Shown piece by piece: positions 21,600 to 31,659 of a DNA stretch of 64,000 nt (the stretch's first letter is position 1; each line of letters opens with the position of its first letter). Under the pieces are notes generated by a model, which worked only from the letters and a program-made list of their open reading frames with translations, was not told where the DNA came from and made no database searches. This DNA comes from Hetaerina americana. Lineage: Eukaryota > Arthropoda > Insecta > Odonata > Calopterygidae. The position numbers and the translations under genes were made by a program. The stretch covers positions 585,001 through 649,000 of the forward strand of contig JAKTNV010000002.1 of NCBI GenBank assembly GCA_022747635.1, read 5' to 3'.

Positions 21600-22267
21600 T
21601 AACTTATTCCATGCATTTCAGTATGTGCACTTGTATTGATCCATAATCAAACGATTTGGCTTAATGCAGCGACGAGGTTATTGAAATAATTTTGAATTAG
21701 CAGAGAAGGTATTTGAATCAATTAGTAAGAATACTGTGTAAATAAATTCTCGTCCTAATGGTGCGACAAAATGATTCGGAGACGTTCAGGAAATTTGACA
21801 AGAAATGGATAATGGGTTTATTTTTAATGAATAGCAGACAATATTTGCATCTACACTTTAGCCCGCATTCCGCCGCAAAGGGCATATGGCGGGAGAAAGA
21901 CATATACAGGAAAAGAAACTTGAAAAAAGCATGACAAAAAATTACACAGATTCATATAGCAAGGAGAAATACTAAATGCGGATTCTAAAGCTGACAAGAT
22001 AAATTGTTACCATGCTGAGCCAGACAAGGTCAAATTTTAAAGAAAAAACCTGTAGTAGTATTAAGGCGATTAGAGTACTAACTTATATGACTCATTTGGG
22101 TGAATTTGGTAGTATTTAAAGAAAATATCTCTTTTACTGTAGGCCAACAACTTCCAGAATGAGAAGCATCAATGATAAGGGAGTTTAGAGGAGAGTGACT
22201 ACCAAGCTTTGGCTAATTGTGTTGCGCGGCCACAGAAAGATTCTTCCAGGAAATACTTTAGCGTAAT
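21600..22267. other. no gene recognised
   Basis: AT-rich, no motif. It could contain the lost 3' part of the Tx1-type LINE that is cut off at 22771, but I could not show this. Confidence 0.35.
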
Positions 22268-22770
22268 CATATTAAGGAAAGACTCGTAAAAACTTTGACA
22301 TGGAGCGTAGCTATGTACGGCGAGGAAACGCGGTCATTGAAGCAGGGGGATAGACGTAGATTGGAGACTTTTGAAATGCGGGTGTGGAGAAGAATGGAGA
22401 TGGTGAAATGGACAGAGAAGAAAACAAATGAGGAAGTACTTGGTATGGTGGGCGAGGAGAGGGGTTTTTTGGGAGAAATCCTATGGAGCCAGGAAAAGTG
22501 GATGAAGGGGGTATTGACCGGCAGTGGGATGTTGAAGACTGTGATAGAGGGGAGAATGTTAGGAAAAAGAGGAAAGGGAAGGAACAGGATAGGGATGATG
22601 GACGAAATGAAGGGAGGAAGAAAGTACTCAGAGATGAAAAGGGACCTGATGTAGAGTAGGATGCTGGATGTTATGTTTTGCTAGGAGTCACAAAATATTT
22701 ATTTATTTAGAAGCTGTGTCCATCCAAAAACCTACCTTAACCGCTAGATTACCTAGGAATAATAATCATT
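22268..22770 (+). mobile_element. RTE 3' end, copy c, with an open C-terminal frame
   Basis: 5'-truncated copy. The frame at 22295-22654 is open for 119 codons through the RTE C-terminal domain: AMYGEETRSLKQGDRRRLET, MRVWRRMEMVKWTEKKTNEE, VLGMVGEERGFLGEILW, WMKGVLTGSGMLKTVIEG. It is followed by the GTGTCCATCCAAAAACC block and ends TACCTAGGAATAATAATC. It abuts the truncated 3' side of the minus-strand Tx1-type LINE, so it probably inserted into it or replaced part of it. Confidence 0.88.
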
Positions 22771-22799
22771 TTAAACCTGTGTTATTGCCTGTTAAACTA

Positions 22800-23895
22800 A
22801 AAATTGATGACTTTCAAAAAACAATTATAAAGGGAAATTCTTCTTCTCCCACCAGAACCCTAAGATTTTGATCGAGGGCGCTTCTGACCAACCGATGGAG
22901 GTCGAGGGCCGGTTGCCCTTCAGCAGCAATAACCTGGATTTCCGATTGTTGAGGAAGATACCGCCCTGCTCATATGACGTTAATATGTCGCGGGCTAGAG
23001 CCATGTGGAACGGGTCGTCTACGTTATATCGTCAGCGTATGCGACGCCCAGACAGACGGCGCCGTGACGGGGTACGCCGATTCTATTGTTCAGCAGTCGT
23101 TTAAGTATGGGGTCTAAGGCAAAGGCGAACAGCAGTATCGACAGCGGGCAGCCCTACCGAACGGAGTTACGGACGGGAATGGTCGGCGAGGTGGCATTCT
23201 TTATCCTAATTATGGAGTATGTTCCGTTATACATCGTTGAGACGGCACGAATGAAGTACTCGGGGAAGGCAATCGTATTACGGTCACGGTTACAATCCAT
23301 TCGACCCGGACCAGATCAAATTCTTTCTCAAGATCAATAGCTAGCAGTGATAAAAAACAATCGCCATACATGGGTGCGGAAAATTTAATGCCGCGAATCA
23401 AAAGTGCTGCGTCGAAGATGTTTCGCGTTTTCGACACGGCGTACTGGGATGGAGAGAGGACGATGTCGGCAGCAGCCGGTCATTCTACATCGTAGGACGT
23501 GCGCCAATATTTTATAATCTGCGTTTAAAAGGGCGATTGGCCGCAAGTCGTTTAACTACTTTGGCCGCGTCTTCTTTGGTACAGGCGGTATCACGGCGGT
23601 CTGCTGATTTTCAGTCAGAGAGCCGCTAGTTAAAATTCAATTAAAAAAGTTGGGTTAAAATAGGTTTTAAAATATCCCAGTACGCTAAATAAACTTCAAA
23701 AGGTAGGCCGTCCAAGCCGGGTGCTTTTCCCTTTGGGAATATGGAGGAGACGCAGCCCAGTTCGTCTGAACTTATGTCTCGACAAAAATCATCTTTTTGA
23801 TCTGTGGAAAGCGTAGGGAGAGGCCTTTCATGGAGGATACTTGTTAAAGGTGTTTTGAAAGTGCTGGGCCGCTTCTCTAAGGAGGTCGGTGTCAC
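22800..23895 (-). pseudogene. Tx1-like ORF2 reverse transcriptase, frameshifted
   Basis: RT motifs in order on the minus strand, in shifting frames: SIFPKGKAPGLDGLPFEVYL at about 23700-23760 (fingers), LAIDLEKEFDLV at about 23330-23350 (catalytic box A; the usual form is DLEKAFD), GCPLSILLFAFALDPILKRL at about 23090-23150, and AYADD at about 23027-23040 (catalytic box C). After it, SRAVSSSTIGNP and ILGFWW-like words reach 22800. Stops and indels make it inactive. The thumb and C-terminal domain are lost at the RTE junction. Confidence 0.8.
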
Positions 23896-24106
23896 CGGCG
23901 GCAGATTCTCTGACAGGGATTCTGTCTCTATCGAAGCCAGAGTTGGATTTCATCCAGCACCGTAGCTCACATAGCGTTAGGAGGCCCCCTATACCCGTGT
24001 CCAGTTCTTTTTGCCACTTTTTTGGAGCGTATTTTTGGAGCTCGCGGCCCAGTATAATTTTTTTAGGGACGACACTTGGGCGTGGAAACCCTCCGGCGCA
24101 ACATCC

Positions 24107-24937
24107 TTAGGGAGCAGCTCTTCTAGCGCTAGAATCACGACGATTCGCGTCCTCCAACACGCGGAGGTCCATGCGCCACACGCAGCCGCAGCGGTGGACG
24201 TGCGCGCCCGGGGTTGTGTCCGGGCACGTAACTCTCATGATCACTGCGCAATGATCAGAGAAGGACACTGGGAAGGTGTACACTGTCTGGACATCATTCT
24301 TTAGGGATGCCGAGACGAAGAGGTAGTCAATCCGCGTCCGAGAGTTAGGCCCCGATCGCGTGAAGGGGGCGGGACCGGCGCAATAAGAACGCACTGCGTC
24401 AATCGCTCCAATGGAGTCGAGCATCAGTGAGAGCGCCCGGCTTGGATAGTATGTCACCCTATCCCTGTTCGAGGCACTATCCTCTCGGCGGTAGATGGAG
24501 TTAAAATCTCCGCCCAATATGGCCTTCCCCGAGAAGGAATACAGGTAGGGGAGGAGAAGTTCATTAAAATATGTTTCGCGCTCTGACATCCCGCGCTCAC
24601 CGGAGGGAGCGTAAAGGTTTGTGATTTGGATACCATTCACGATAACGGACGTTATTCGGCCCGAGGGGTGGCGGCGAACATGAGAGAACGGAATGCCATT
24701 TCGGACTTTGGTGGTGGTGCCAGAATGACTTTCGGCAAAATTCCCGATAGCCTTAAAGATGTTTGCATCCCATACTATGTCCTTCTTTACCTCTTGAAGG
24801 AGGATTAAATCAGCCCTAAGATCGCGGAGAAAACGTCGGAAGACTACAATTTTTAAAGCCGTGTAAACGACGGCAATATTCAGTGAAATAATATTCATTG
24901 GTGGAATGAGAGGACAGCTATGGGCACCGGACATCAC
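24107..24937 (-). CDS. Tx1-like ORF2 N-terminal apurinic endonuclease domain (open 276 codons)
   Basis: An intact endonuclease/exonuclease/phosphatase-fold domain that would nick target DNA during retrotransposition. The natural start is probably the Met of MNIISLNIA (residue 14). Motifs: SLNIA at about 18-22, LILLQEVKKD at about 44-53 (metal-binding Glu), NLYAPSGERG at about 106-115, ILGGDFNSIY at about 139-148 (catalytic Asp and Asn), SRTRIDYLFVS at about 203-213, and SFSDHCAVIM at about 230-239 (catalytic Asp-His pair). All expected catalytic residues are visible. The frame ends just after, where ORF2 would continue into a linker and the RT, so the element is broken although this domain is preserved. 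It directly follows ORF1. Confidence 0.85.
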   Translation of the reverse strand: MMSGAHSCPLIPPMNIISLNIAVVYTALKIVVFRRFLRDLRADLILLQEVKKDIVWDANIFKAIGNFAESHSGTTTKVRNGIPFSHVRRHPSGRITSVIVNGIQITNLYAPSGERGMSERETYFNELLLPYLYSFSGKAILGGDFNSIYRREDSASNRDRVTYYPSRALSLMLDSIGAIDAVRSYCAGPAPFTRSGPNSRTRIDYLFVSASLKNDVQTVYTFPVSFSDHCAVIMRVTCPDTTPGAHVHRCGCVWRMDLRVLEDANRRDSSARRAAP

Positions 24938-25029
24938 TTACCAGAGTCGTGGTCGTGGCTTACGTCGCGGCTCGAACCCGGACGACGAGTGCTTCGCCGC
25001 TTCTCGGGACGCTTCGTCCGACGGGTCGA

Positions 25030-26620
25030 CGATTGAGGTCTCGAGTTGTTAGAATACGTCCCCCTTGAACTCGTCCGAAGATGAAGACCCAGCCATGGTC
25101 TCTACGAAGAGCGGGTTACTCGGCAGCGTTCCACGGTGGCCTCCTTTGAGCGAACACAGCTGGGGACCATCCCAGCCCAGGAGGTGGCCTCAGGGGGGGC
25201 CGGGGTGGCGGACTGGAGGTCATCTGCCGAAGGGGCCCCGTCGGGAGAAATCAGAGGAGATCGGACGAATTGGTCCGCCTCTAGAGGAGCCCTACGAAGG
25301 TTGTCGACACCTTGGCTGTCCTCAAAGGAGAAGGACGATGGAATGTCTGGGATTGTTGACGTCGACAAAGTTTTACTCGTACATGTGTCAACTTCCGCGG
25401 CCGGTGATACTTTCCTGAGTTTCCGTGATAACGGAATCGAGGGGCCCGCCGTTGGGGAAGGGGGACAGTCGCAATCGGATACATCCTCCCCCGCTGTCAC
25501 CCGTGATTCTCGAGGAGTTGGAAGCCCGTGATGCAAGGATTGCGAGGAGAGCGCGTCGTTGGCGTGGCCGGAGAAAGGAAGGACGCAGGATTATCCGTCC
25601 TCTTTTGACGGGGTCACGGAGATAGGGGACGGTGGTCGTGAGAGTATATCCGAGCTGGTAGGGACCGCAGCTTGATCGATGTTCGAAATCAACGGTGAAG
25701 TGTCGTCCGTCCTCTTCTTCTTCGGATCCCTTTCTTCCATTGACGACTTTCGCTCCCTCTGAAATTTCCCTCCAAGTGGAGGGGGATGCGGGGGTTCGGC
25801 GGGAACAGCTGGGGGCGCACCCTCGATAAGTATCAGCGACCGCCCCCTCTCCTCCACAGCCATCTTGGGCTCATCCACCTTTTCAGCGGTGTTCGGGTTG
25901 GAGGCCAACAACATTGCCTCCGCATAGCTCTTCCCTCCCTGGTTCCGAGGGTAGGTTTGCGCTCGTAGCCTTCTTGGTTGCAACGGGCGCAGGTGCGGCG
26001 CTGACCCTCTTAGATGATGATGGCCCGGTTTCCGCCGATGTGGAGGTACGAGGGGATATTTCTTTCGACCGTCATCCGCACCACTCTCGTACCTGTCAGC
26101 ACGCGCGCCATCTTGTCTCCTTCCCACCTGTTCTCCCACGAGCGATGGATGTTTCCAAAACGTTGAAGCTCGCCTGTTATAGCTTCCAATGGGGTCTCCA
26201 CGGGGAGACATAGAACCCTGACATTACAAGGGCTACCGGAGGTCTCGTCCATGGTAATCGTCGTCCTCGGATCATTTTTGGATGGAAACGGTAGTTTTCG
26301 TGGGATATTATCTAGAATCCTCTTCATAATAGCTTCAGTTGCCAACTTCAGGAATACCAAATGGCGGTTATATCCAAATTGAATCGCCACAATCTTTTCG
26401 GGTGTGAGGCCCAGCGACTCTAGTGTAAAGAGGTGGACCTCCAACGGAGTAGGGGGCTTTGCCTTCTCATCAACTTGCAAGGCGAGCGTGTTCACGTGAC
26501 GTACGACCATTTTGAAACAAATCAAATCGAGCACGCCAGCGCGAAAAAAAGGAAGAGCGCACCGAAAGCACTCCAAGAAAGAAAAAACACTCGTGTTTAC
26601 TCCCTCCCCGCTACACGCAC
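25030..26620 (-). pseudogene. Tx1-like ORF1 (gag-like RNA-binding protein), frameshifted
   Basis: The first part (frame of 26010-26633) has an RRM-like stretch followed by VRVLCLPVETPLEAITGELQ, FGNIHRSWENRWEGDKMARV and NIPSYLHIGGNRAIII, then a stop. Continuing past it gives EGQRRTCARCNQEGYERKP, a CxxC knuckle with the usual His replaced by Tyr. The next frame carries a low-complexity tail (GKSYAEAMLLASNP, then proline- and serine-rich text with ERDPKKKRTDD), and a third reaches about 25100 (PLSRKLRKVSPAAEV). The protein would bind LINE RNA. At least two frameshifts inactivate it. Confidence 0.7.
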
Positions 26621-26640
26621 CCGGCGGTAGCAAAGAAAAA

Positions 26641-26892
26641 GGAGCCTAAGCTGTACACCAGGAGTCAAAGTCAAGTCTTGATCCAGTAAACAAAACGAAA
26701 GCACGGCCTTCCCGGCGGAAGAAGTCCAGAGTCAAACTGCACGCTTCTAGATGAACTGGGTGGCCAACCGCCGCTTGAAACAAAACACGATCGAAACCTC
26801 GATTTCCGAGAGTCCGACAGTGCCGCTCTCCAAATCCCGGCGGCTGACTCCTCGGACGCTGGCGAATTTCAGACACTCGGTGAACACGGACA
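26641..26892 (-). other. probable 5' leader of the Tx1-like LINE
   Basis: GC-rich DNA upstream of ORF1, open on the minus strand for 76 codons without known motifs. It ends where the family-B SINE begins near 26893. Confidence 0.35.
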
Positions 26893-27147
26893 CGTCCTGC
26901 TATCGAGGCATCCTCTTAAACTCTGAAATTTTGGGAACTCTAGAGGAACAAGATTTTGTGACGATATACCGTGCACACAATGTCACAGGCATTCGCAGTC
27001 GTGCGCAATGCGCCAAAATTTCGGAGCGTAGGAGGACGTCTCGATAGCTCAACTGGCTAAAGCACTTGGCTGGACATCGAGGAATCAGGGTTTAAATCCC
27101 AGTCAAGGCGAATGATTTCTACACTCTGAAGTTTTTGCATTGTAATA

Positions 27148-27900
27148 CGAGGGTCATCCGGAAAGTAGTACCCGTTCGTGCCGCATGAAGTGCTGCCGAC
27201 GCGAGTAGCCGCTGGACGAGGTCAGATAGCTTCAGTGGCTTGTCTGCCTTCTCTGAGCCAAGTTGCGTGACGCTAGCATTGCCTGTGTTGTTTCTGTGAT
27301 TGTTTACAATGTTTAAAAAAATTGAGAACGCCGCCAGTTGTGAAGTGAGGGCAGTGATTAAATTCCTCAATGCAAGAAACGTTCGCCCATGTGATATTCA
27401 TCGCCAATTAAAGGAGGTGTATGGAGACAATGTAATGGACGAGTCGTCTGTTCGGCGGTGGTGTCGCAACTTCAACATGGGGAGGGGGAACACACACGAC
27501 GATGAGCGTTCGGAGAGACCGTCTGTCATTACAGACCAACTGGTGAGCTCAGTTGACGAATTCGTGAGGAACGATCGGCGCGTCACAATTGATGACATCT
27601 GTGAGCATTTTCCCAATGTTTCTCGAACAATTGTTCATGAAATTGTTAAACACCATCTGCATTATGCAAAAATTTGTGCAAGATGGGTCCCTCGCGTATC
27701 TCAATGAGCTGGCGGCGAAGGACTATGCAGCAGGAATACAGAAACTTGTCACACGTTATGACAAATGCCTTAATTTGCTTGGAGATTATGTTGAGAAGTA
27801 GTTTAAAGTATCCTCTTTCAAATAAAATTTTTTATGTTTGTTAATATTTACTTTTGTGTCTTTATTTCACGAACGGGTACTACTTTCCGGATGACCCTCG
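27148..27900 (+). mobile_element. internally deleted mariner with perfect 33-bp terminal inverted repeats
   Basis: Left repeat 27148-27180 (CGAGGGTCATCCGGAAAGTA and on) is the exact reverse complement of 27868-27900. TA at 27146-27147 is duplicated at 27901-27902. Length 753 bp against about 1.3 kb for a full mariner. It splits a family-B SINE, so it is younger than that SINE. Perfect repeats and an open DNA-binding frame suggest recent, trans-mobilised insertion. Confidence 0.93.
27300..27707 (+). CDS. truncated mariner transposase: DNA-binding domain only
   Basis: 135 codons, open from MFTMFKKIENAASCEV. Two helix-turn-helix units are expected in the N terminus: the first covers FLNARNVRPCDIHRQLKEVY and VMDESSVRRWCRNF (about 25-60), the linker has the GRP-like SERPSV, and the second covers RRVTIDDICEHFPNVSRTIV and HEIVKHHLHYAKICARWVPR (about 93-132). 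The frame stops just after WVPR. The catalytic DD34D domain is deleted. The last 40 residues (ELAAKDYAAGIQKL, ending LLGDYVEK) survive in another frame to 27801. The product could bind the terminal repeats but not cut DNA. Confidence 0.85.
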   Translation: MFTMFKKIENAASCEVRAVIKFLNARNVRPCDIHRQLKEVYGDNVMDESSVRRWCRNFNMGRGNTHDDERSERPSVITDQLVSSVDEFVRNDRRVTIDDICEHFPNVSRTIVHEIVKHHLHYAKICARWVPRVSQ

Positions 27901-28430
27901 TACATACTATTAGCGGATGACTCCGTCAAAAGTTCTTACTGCGTTATCTCCCGCAGTTTCTTAGAAGTGCTTTTATAAGATACAAAGCGGAATTTGAAAT
28001 CTTTAGCTGTATTCATAATTTATTTTTATCATCGATTATTTTTATATCGACCAGGAACTAGATTATTGTTTCTTTATGCTAGGAAACCAGCTGATTTTCA
28101 TCATTCTCAGAAATTATTTTCTTGTGGATTTGGGATAGATTTTGTTTATTTTGTGTCCGTTAAATTTGAACTTTTTTACATTTGAAATATTTTACACGTT
28201 AGTCATAAGTATATATGGTTTCAGTGCTAACTAATTTCGGTCAAATCGTATCTACGCAGCATTATATTTATTATAGCTCTTCTGTTTTAATACTATGCTA
28301 AAAGGTAACAATGGTTTGAATGGCGCCATGAAATGAGAAATATTTTTCATCGTTACAATTTTTCTACATAATACCTGTGATCTAAAAAATATTCCTACGC
28401 AATTATATTTTGCTATAATATGAAGAAATA

Positions 28431-29750
28431 CGAAATCTGTTCAAAAGAATCATGAATTTTTTCTAGCGCGCTTCCATTTGGTTATTTTTTAATCCGCTTT
28501 AAGATGTTAAGTCCGCGAAAACTTCTCAAATAACTGTATCAACCACTTTGTTGACTAGTAACGCGCGTTTGTGTGAATAAAGTTTGTGGAGTGAGGCGGA
28601 AAATCGTATTAGCGGAAATTAGCTCTTCGATAGAGCAGCGTTGTTCTGTGAAGTTCTGCGTGAAACTTTGCAAATCCTCCACCGAAACCTTTGAGAATTA
28701 CCTGAGTTTATGGTGAGTATGCTATGAAACGCATCGCGTGTTTTGAGTGGTTTGTTCGGTTCAAAAAAGGGTGGCAATCAGGGGAAGACGATGAGCGTAG
28801 CGGAAGACCATCGACGTCGACAGATGACCCCCACATCGAGAAAGTAAATGATTCCGTTCATCAAAATCGACGTTTGACTGTCAGAAAACTTGCATAAGAA
28901 TCTGGCATCTCGATTATTTTGCGCTATTAAATCCTTAGTGAAAAATTGAGGATGAATCGGGTCGCCACCAAATTCGTGCCTCGCCTGATGAGAACAGACT
29001 AAAAACGACATCGAGTTAAAGTCTGTCAGAAACTGTTTTATCGAGCTGAAGAGAATAATTCCTTCTTGCCCAGGATTACCACAGGTTACGATTCATGTGT
29101 TTAAGGATATTTCATCGAAGGTACAATATTTGCAATGGATTGGTGGAACATTCCCCCCTCGGTACCAAAATGCTCGACAAGTTTGCTCGAATGCCAAGGT
29201 GATGTTGACTATTTAAATCGATGCAAAGAGGGTTGAGCTCCACTAATTCCAACATAAACGCCAGACATTCAACACGGAGTAATGCCCGGGGGTTATAAAA
29301 CACCCAATAGAGGGAATCGGGCGAAAACGGCCCGAACTTTGGAGGAGCGGCGAGTGGTTTTTTCACCACGGCAACGCGCCGGCGCATTCGTCTCTCGGAA
29401 ATCGTGAGTTTTTAGCCAAAAGCAAGAGCGCTGTGCTTCCTCATCCACGCAACTCTCCAGATCTGGCCCCATATGACTTTATACTGTTCCCCAAACTAAT
29501 AAATCCGCCCAAAGGATAAAGAGTTGCCGTCATTCCAAAGACAGAGAAAAATTCGATCGAGGAGCCCATGAGTATTCCGAAAGAAGCGTTCCAGGACTGT
29601 TTCAAAAAGTGAACACACCGTTGAGATAAGAGTATACGTTTATGGGGAGGGTACTATGAGGGGATTCTAGTCAATTATTTGCTAGCAGAGTAAGTATTTT
29701 GGTAAATATTTTTGTGATAAAAAATTCGGTACAATTTTTAGCAGACCTTG
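28431..29750 (+). mobile_element. mariner, full length (1,320 bp) but decayed
   Basis: TA at 28429-28430 and 29751-29752. Tips CGAAATCTGTTCAAAAGAAT and, inverted, CAAGGTCTGCTAAAAATTGT. The transposase reads in fragments: QRCSVKFCVKLCKSSTETFE near 28640-28700, SGEDDERSGRPSTSTDDP near 28775-28830, QNRRLTVRKLA near 28865, RMNRVATKFVPRLM near 28950, a second-Asp region reduced to NARAH-like letters near 29370, PNSPDLAPYDFILFP near 29455-29490 (third Asp) and a C terminus near 29590-29640. Many stops make it inactive. Minus-strand frames at 28778-29387 are shadows. Confidence 0.82.
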
Positions 29751-29752
29751 TA

Positions 29753-31017
29753 ATTCTCTCCTCAGGCAAAATATAAGTAATAAATGTTCAGTCATATTGA
29801 GAAAAGAATTTCACTGAAATGACCCGAGTTAACTGAAACGACCACTGTTTTGAAGTTGTTGGGTTGGCCGCATTAGAAACGAATTTCTGTGATTTCGTAG
29901 ATAAATGTTTAATGAAGGTGTATCAAAACACAAGAGTGCGATTTACTTAAAAAATTTCGAATATATGCCAAAATAAAAGACCACTGACGGTTCCAAATAC
30001 TTTTTCTCAAAATTAACTTTTACCAGAAAATCCGAAAAATTGAAACACTACGGCGGCCGCAGCCATGAGGGTTGAAGCCGTGATGACGATTAACCCGTTT
30101 TCACTCTCTGGATTTGGATAAACCTCCACATGTTTAGTCCACAAACTACTAAGTTTGTATTCATCTATTCAAGAAACACCTCTTGGCTTCACTTAATCAG
30201 TTCAATGAATTATGCCAACATGATATTAATTACCGCAGATCATGAAAAGGCAATGGAACGACTTCTGTTGCTTTAAGATTATTAGAAGAAGTTCTAGATA
30301 AAAGGTCATAAATAACAGTAAATATTAGGACTATCTCAGAACTGCTGCATGACACAAAATACAGAAAAATTAAAAAGAGACCATGAAGCTGAAGTAATTA
30401 TGATGAATAAATGTCAATAAATTCCCTTTTAATCCAAATGAGAAAATTAAATTCATAGCGACTTAGACATTCATGCCATTTTAAAAATTCATCACATAAC
30501 AACCATTTACGAACAGCCATTAACTAGCCTCCGGGATAGAGAATTACAAACATTTGTTGGCTATGGAGTATCTAGTATCGAAAAAAAGTCGATTTTTTAC
30601 ATATAATTCATCAAAAAAGCTTAACTAGACTGCCACGATAGCCAATTCTGTGGCAATTCAACGCCACTAATACTGAATGGCAGATAATAACATGAATAAC
30701 GCATTATTCTTGTGTGAAAAATGGCCCATTTCAAGAACAATAGAAATTCACTGCCCTGAGTTTTTCTCTTAAAGAATGTAGAGAATACTTTTGATGGTCG
30801 GGCAAAAGCATTGGGCTCGAGGGAGGGCTTTTTTAATCAGTTGAATCCACAGAATATTTATTTTTTTATTTAAAAAACATATCTACGTCTACAAAATATT
30901 ATACATCCTCTAAAAATAATAGATTAAGAAGCTGAAAACGTTAAATTAAGCCAATTTGACTATTTCACTGCACTTGAATATTAATTAGCTCATATAAAAA
31001 ACACATATCTACACATA
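29753..31017. other. no gene recognised
   Basis: AT-rich sequence without recognisable motifs or window-internal repeats. Confidence 0.4.
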
Positions 31018-31562
31018 CAGTTTGTGTAAAAAGTATAGGGAAATTTTTCGAAAATATAATTTTTCTTCAGATACTGACGCAATGCCTAAAAATTCTTCAA
31101 AACATTTCTTAAGCGTCAACTCACTTTTTCTAGCGACTTTTTCACAACTCGAAGACCCTGGTAGGCGAATTCCAGTAGGTCCTTAAGGATACGCGTGCAA
31201 GCTTCTTTGGGGGCACTTAGGGTCACCATGGTGGTGTCCTTTAAGGGAGGATTTAACTTTTATTGATAAGAAATAATCTGCAGGGGCCAAGTCGGGCCTG
31301 TTAGGGCGTTGGCGAATCGTCGCGATGCTGTTTCACGTCAAGTAGTCAGTTACTTTGAAGCAGGTGTTTTCCGTCAAGACCTTCGGGACGAGTTCAGCGT
31401 ATATCTTTCGCATCGCCAAATTTGCGGTGATAATGGTGTGTTGCACTGTCTCATCAATGCCAACACAATATGCCATCAATCGCGCACTAAACCGACGGTC
31501 TTGATTCAGCACTTCACACACACCTTAGGGAAAAATTGTTTCCGATGCTTTTTATATTGTAG
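31018..31562 (-). mobile_element. internally deleted mariner, about 545 bp
   Basis: TA at 31016-31017, left tip CAGTTTGTGTAAAAAGTATA, right tip (inverted) similar around AATATAAAAAGCATCGG. The minus strand reads LLNQDRRFSARLMA, GIDETVQHTIITANLAMRKI and AELVPKVLTENT (31370-31520). It then jumps to NSIATIRQRP-NRPDLAPADYFL (31250-31310), carrying the third Asp, and the C terminus near 31080-31240. The first and second Asp blocks are deleted right after the VPKVL motif. Right boundary is approximate. Confidence 0.8.
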
Positions 31563-31659
31563 ACATATACATGAGGTAATAACTGACTAATTATACTAAT
31601 CTATATTTTCCATTCAGTAATTGACTGAATAATTAAAAGATTTTATTGAAGCAAACATA

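Larger units (their letters stand above)
22771..26640 (-). mobile_element. Tx1/L1-like non-LTR retrotransposon, 3'-truncated
   Basis: GC-rich compared with its flanks. On the minus strand the order is ORF1 (about 26620 to 25030), then ORF2 with an endonuclease (24937-24107) and RT (about 23900 to 22800), cut off at 22771 by RTE copy c. ORF1 combines an RRM-like region, a positively charged strand ending IPSYLHIGGNRAIII and a CxxC knuckle, as in Tx1-clade gag proteins I know. The 5' flank (26640-26890) is open too and may be 5' UTR. Clade is inferred from ORF1 type and RT wording. Confidence 0.75.
26893..27966 (+). repeat. family-B SINE split by a mariner
   Basis: Left part 26893-27147: the remnant of the minus-oriented head (GCTATCGAGGCATCC), the middle module (AGGAACAAGATTTTGTGACG, then ATTCGCAGTCGTGCGC) shared with 7800-7870, and a plus-oriented tRNA-like head at about 27033-27109, ending in ATGATTTCTACACTCTG. 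Right part 27901-27966: the body CTATTAGCGGATGACTCCG and CATCTCCCGCAGTTTCTT-like tail (here TTATCTCCCGCAG). The 753-bp mariner lies exactly between them at a TA. Confidence 0.85.

Noticed and set aside
23889..26213. Several plus-strand frames in the GC-rich block
   Set aside because: Shadows of the minus-strand Tx1-type LINE, which has clear endonuclease, RT and ORF1 motifs.
25030..26620. ORF1 as a host RNA-binding gene
   Set aside because: Directly upstream of a LINE endonuclease/RT on the same strand, frameshifted and with Tx1-type wording, so it is a LINE ORF1.
31309..31590. 93-codon plus-strand frame (and 32514-32849)
   Set aside because: Antisense shadows of decayed minus-strand mariner transposases.
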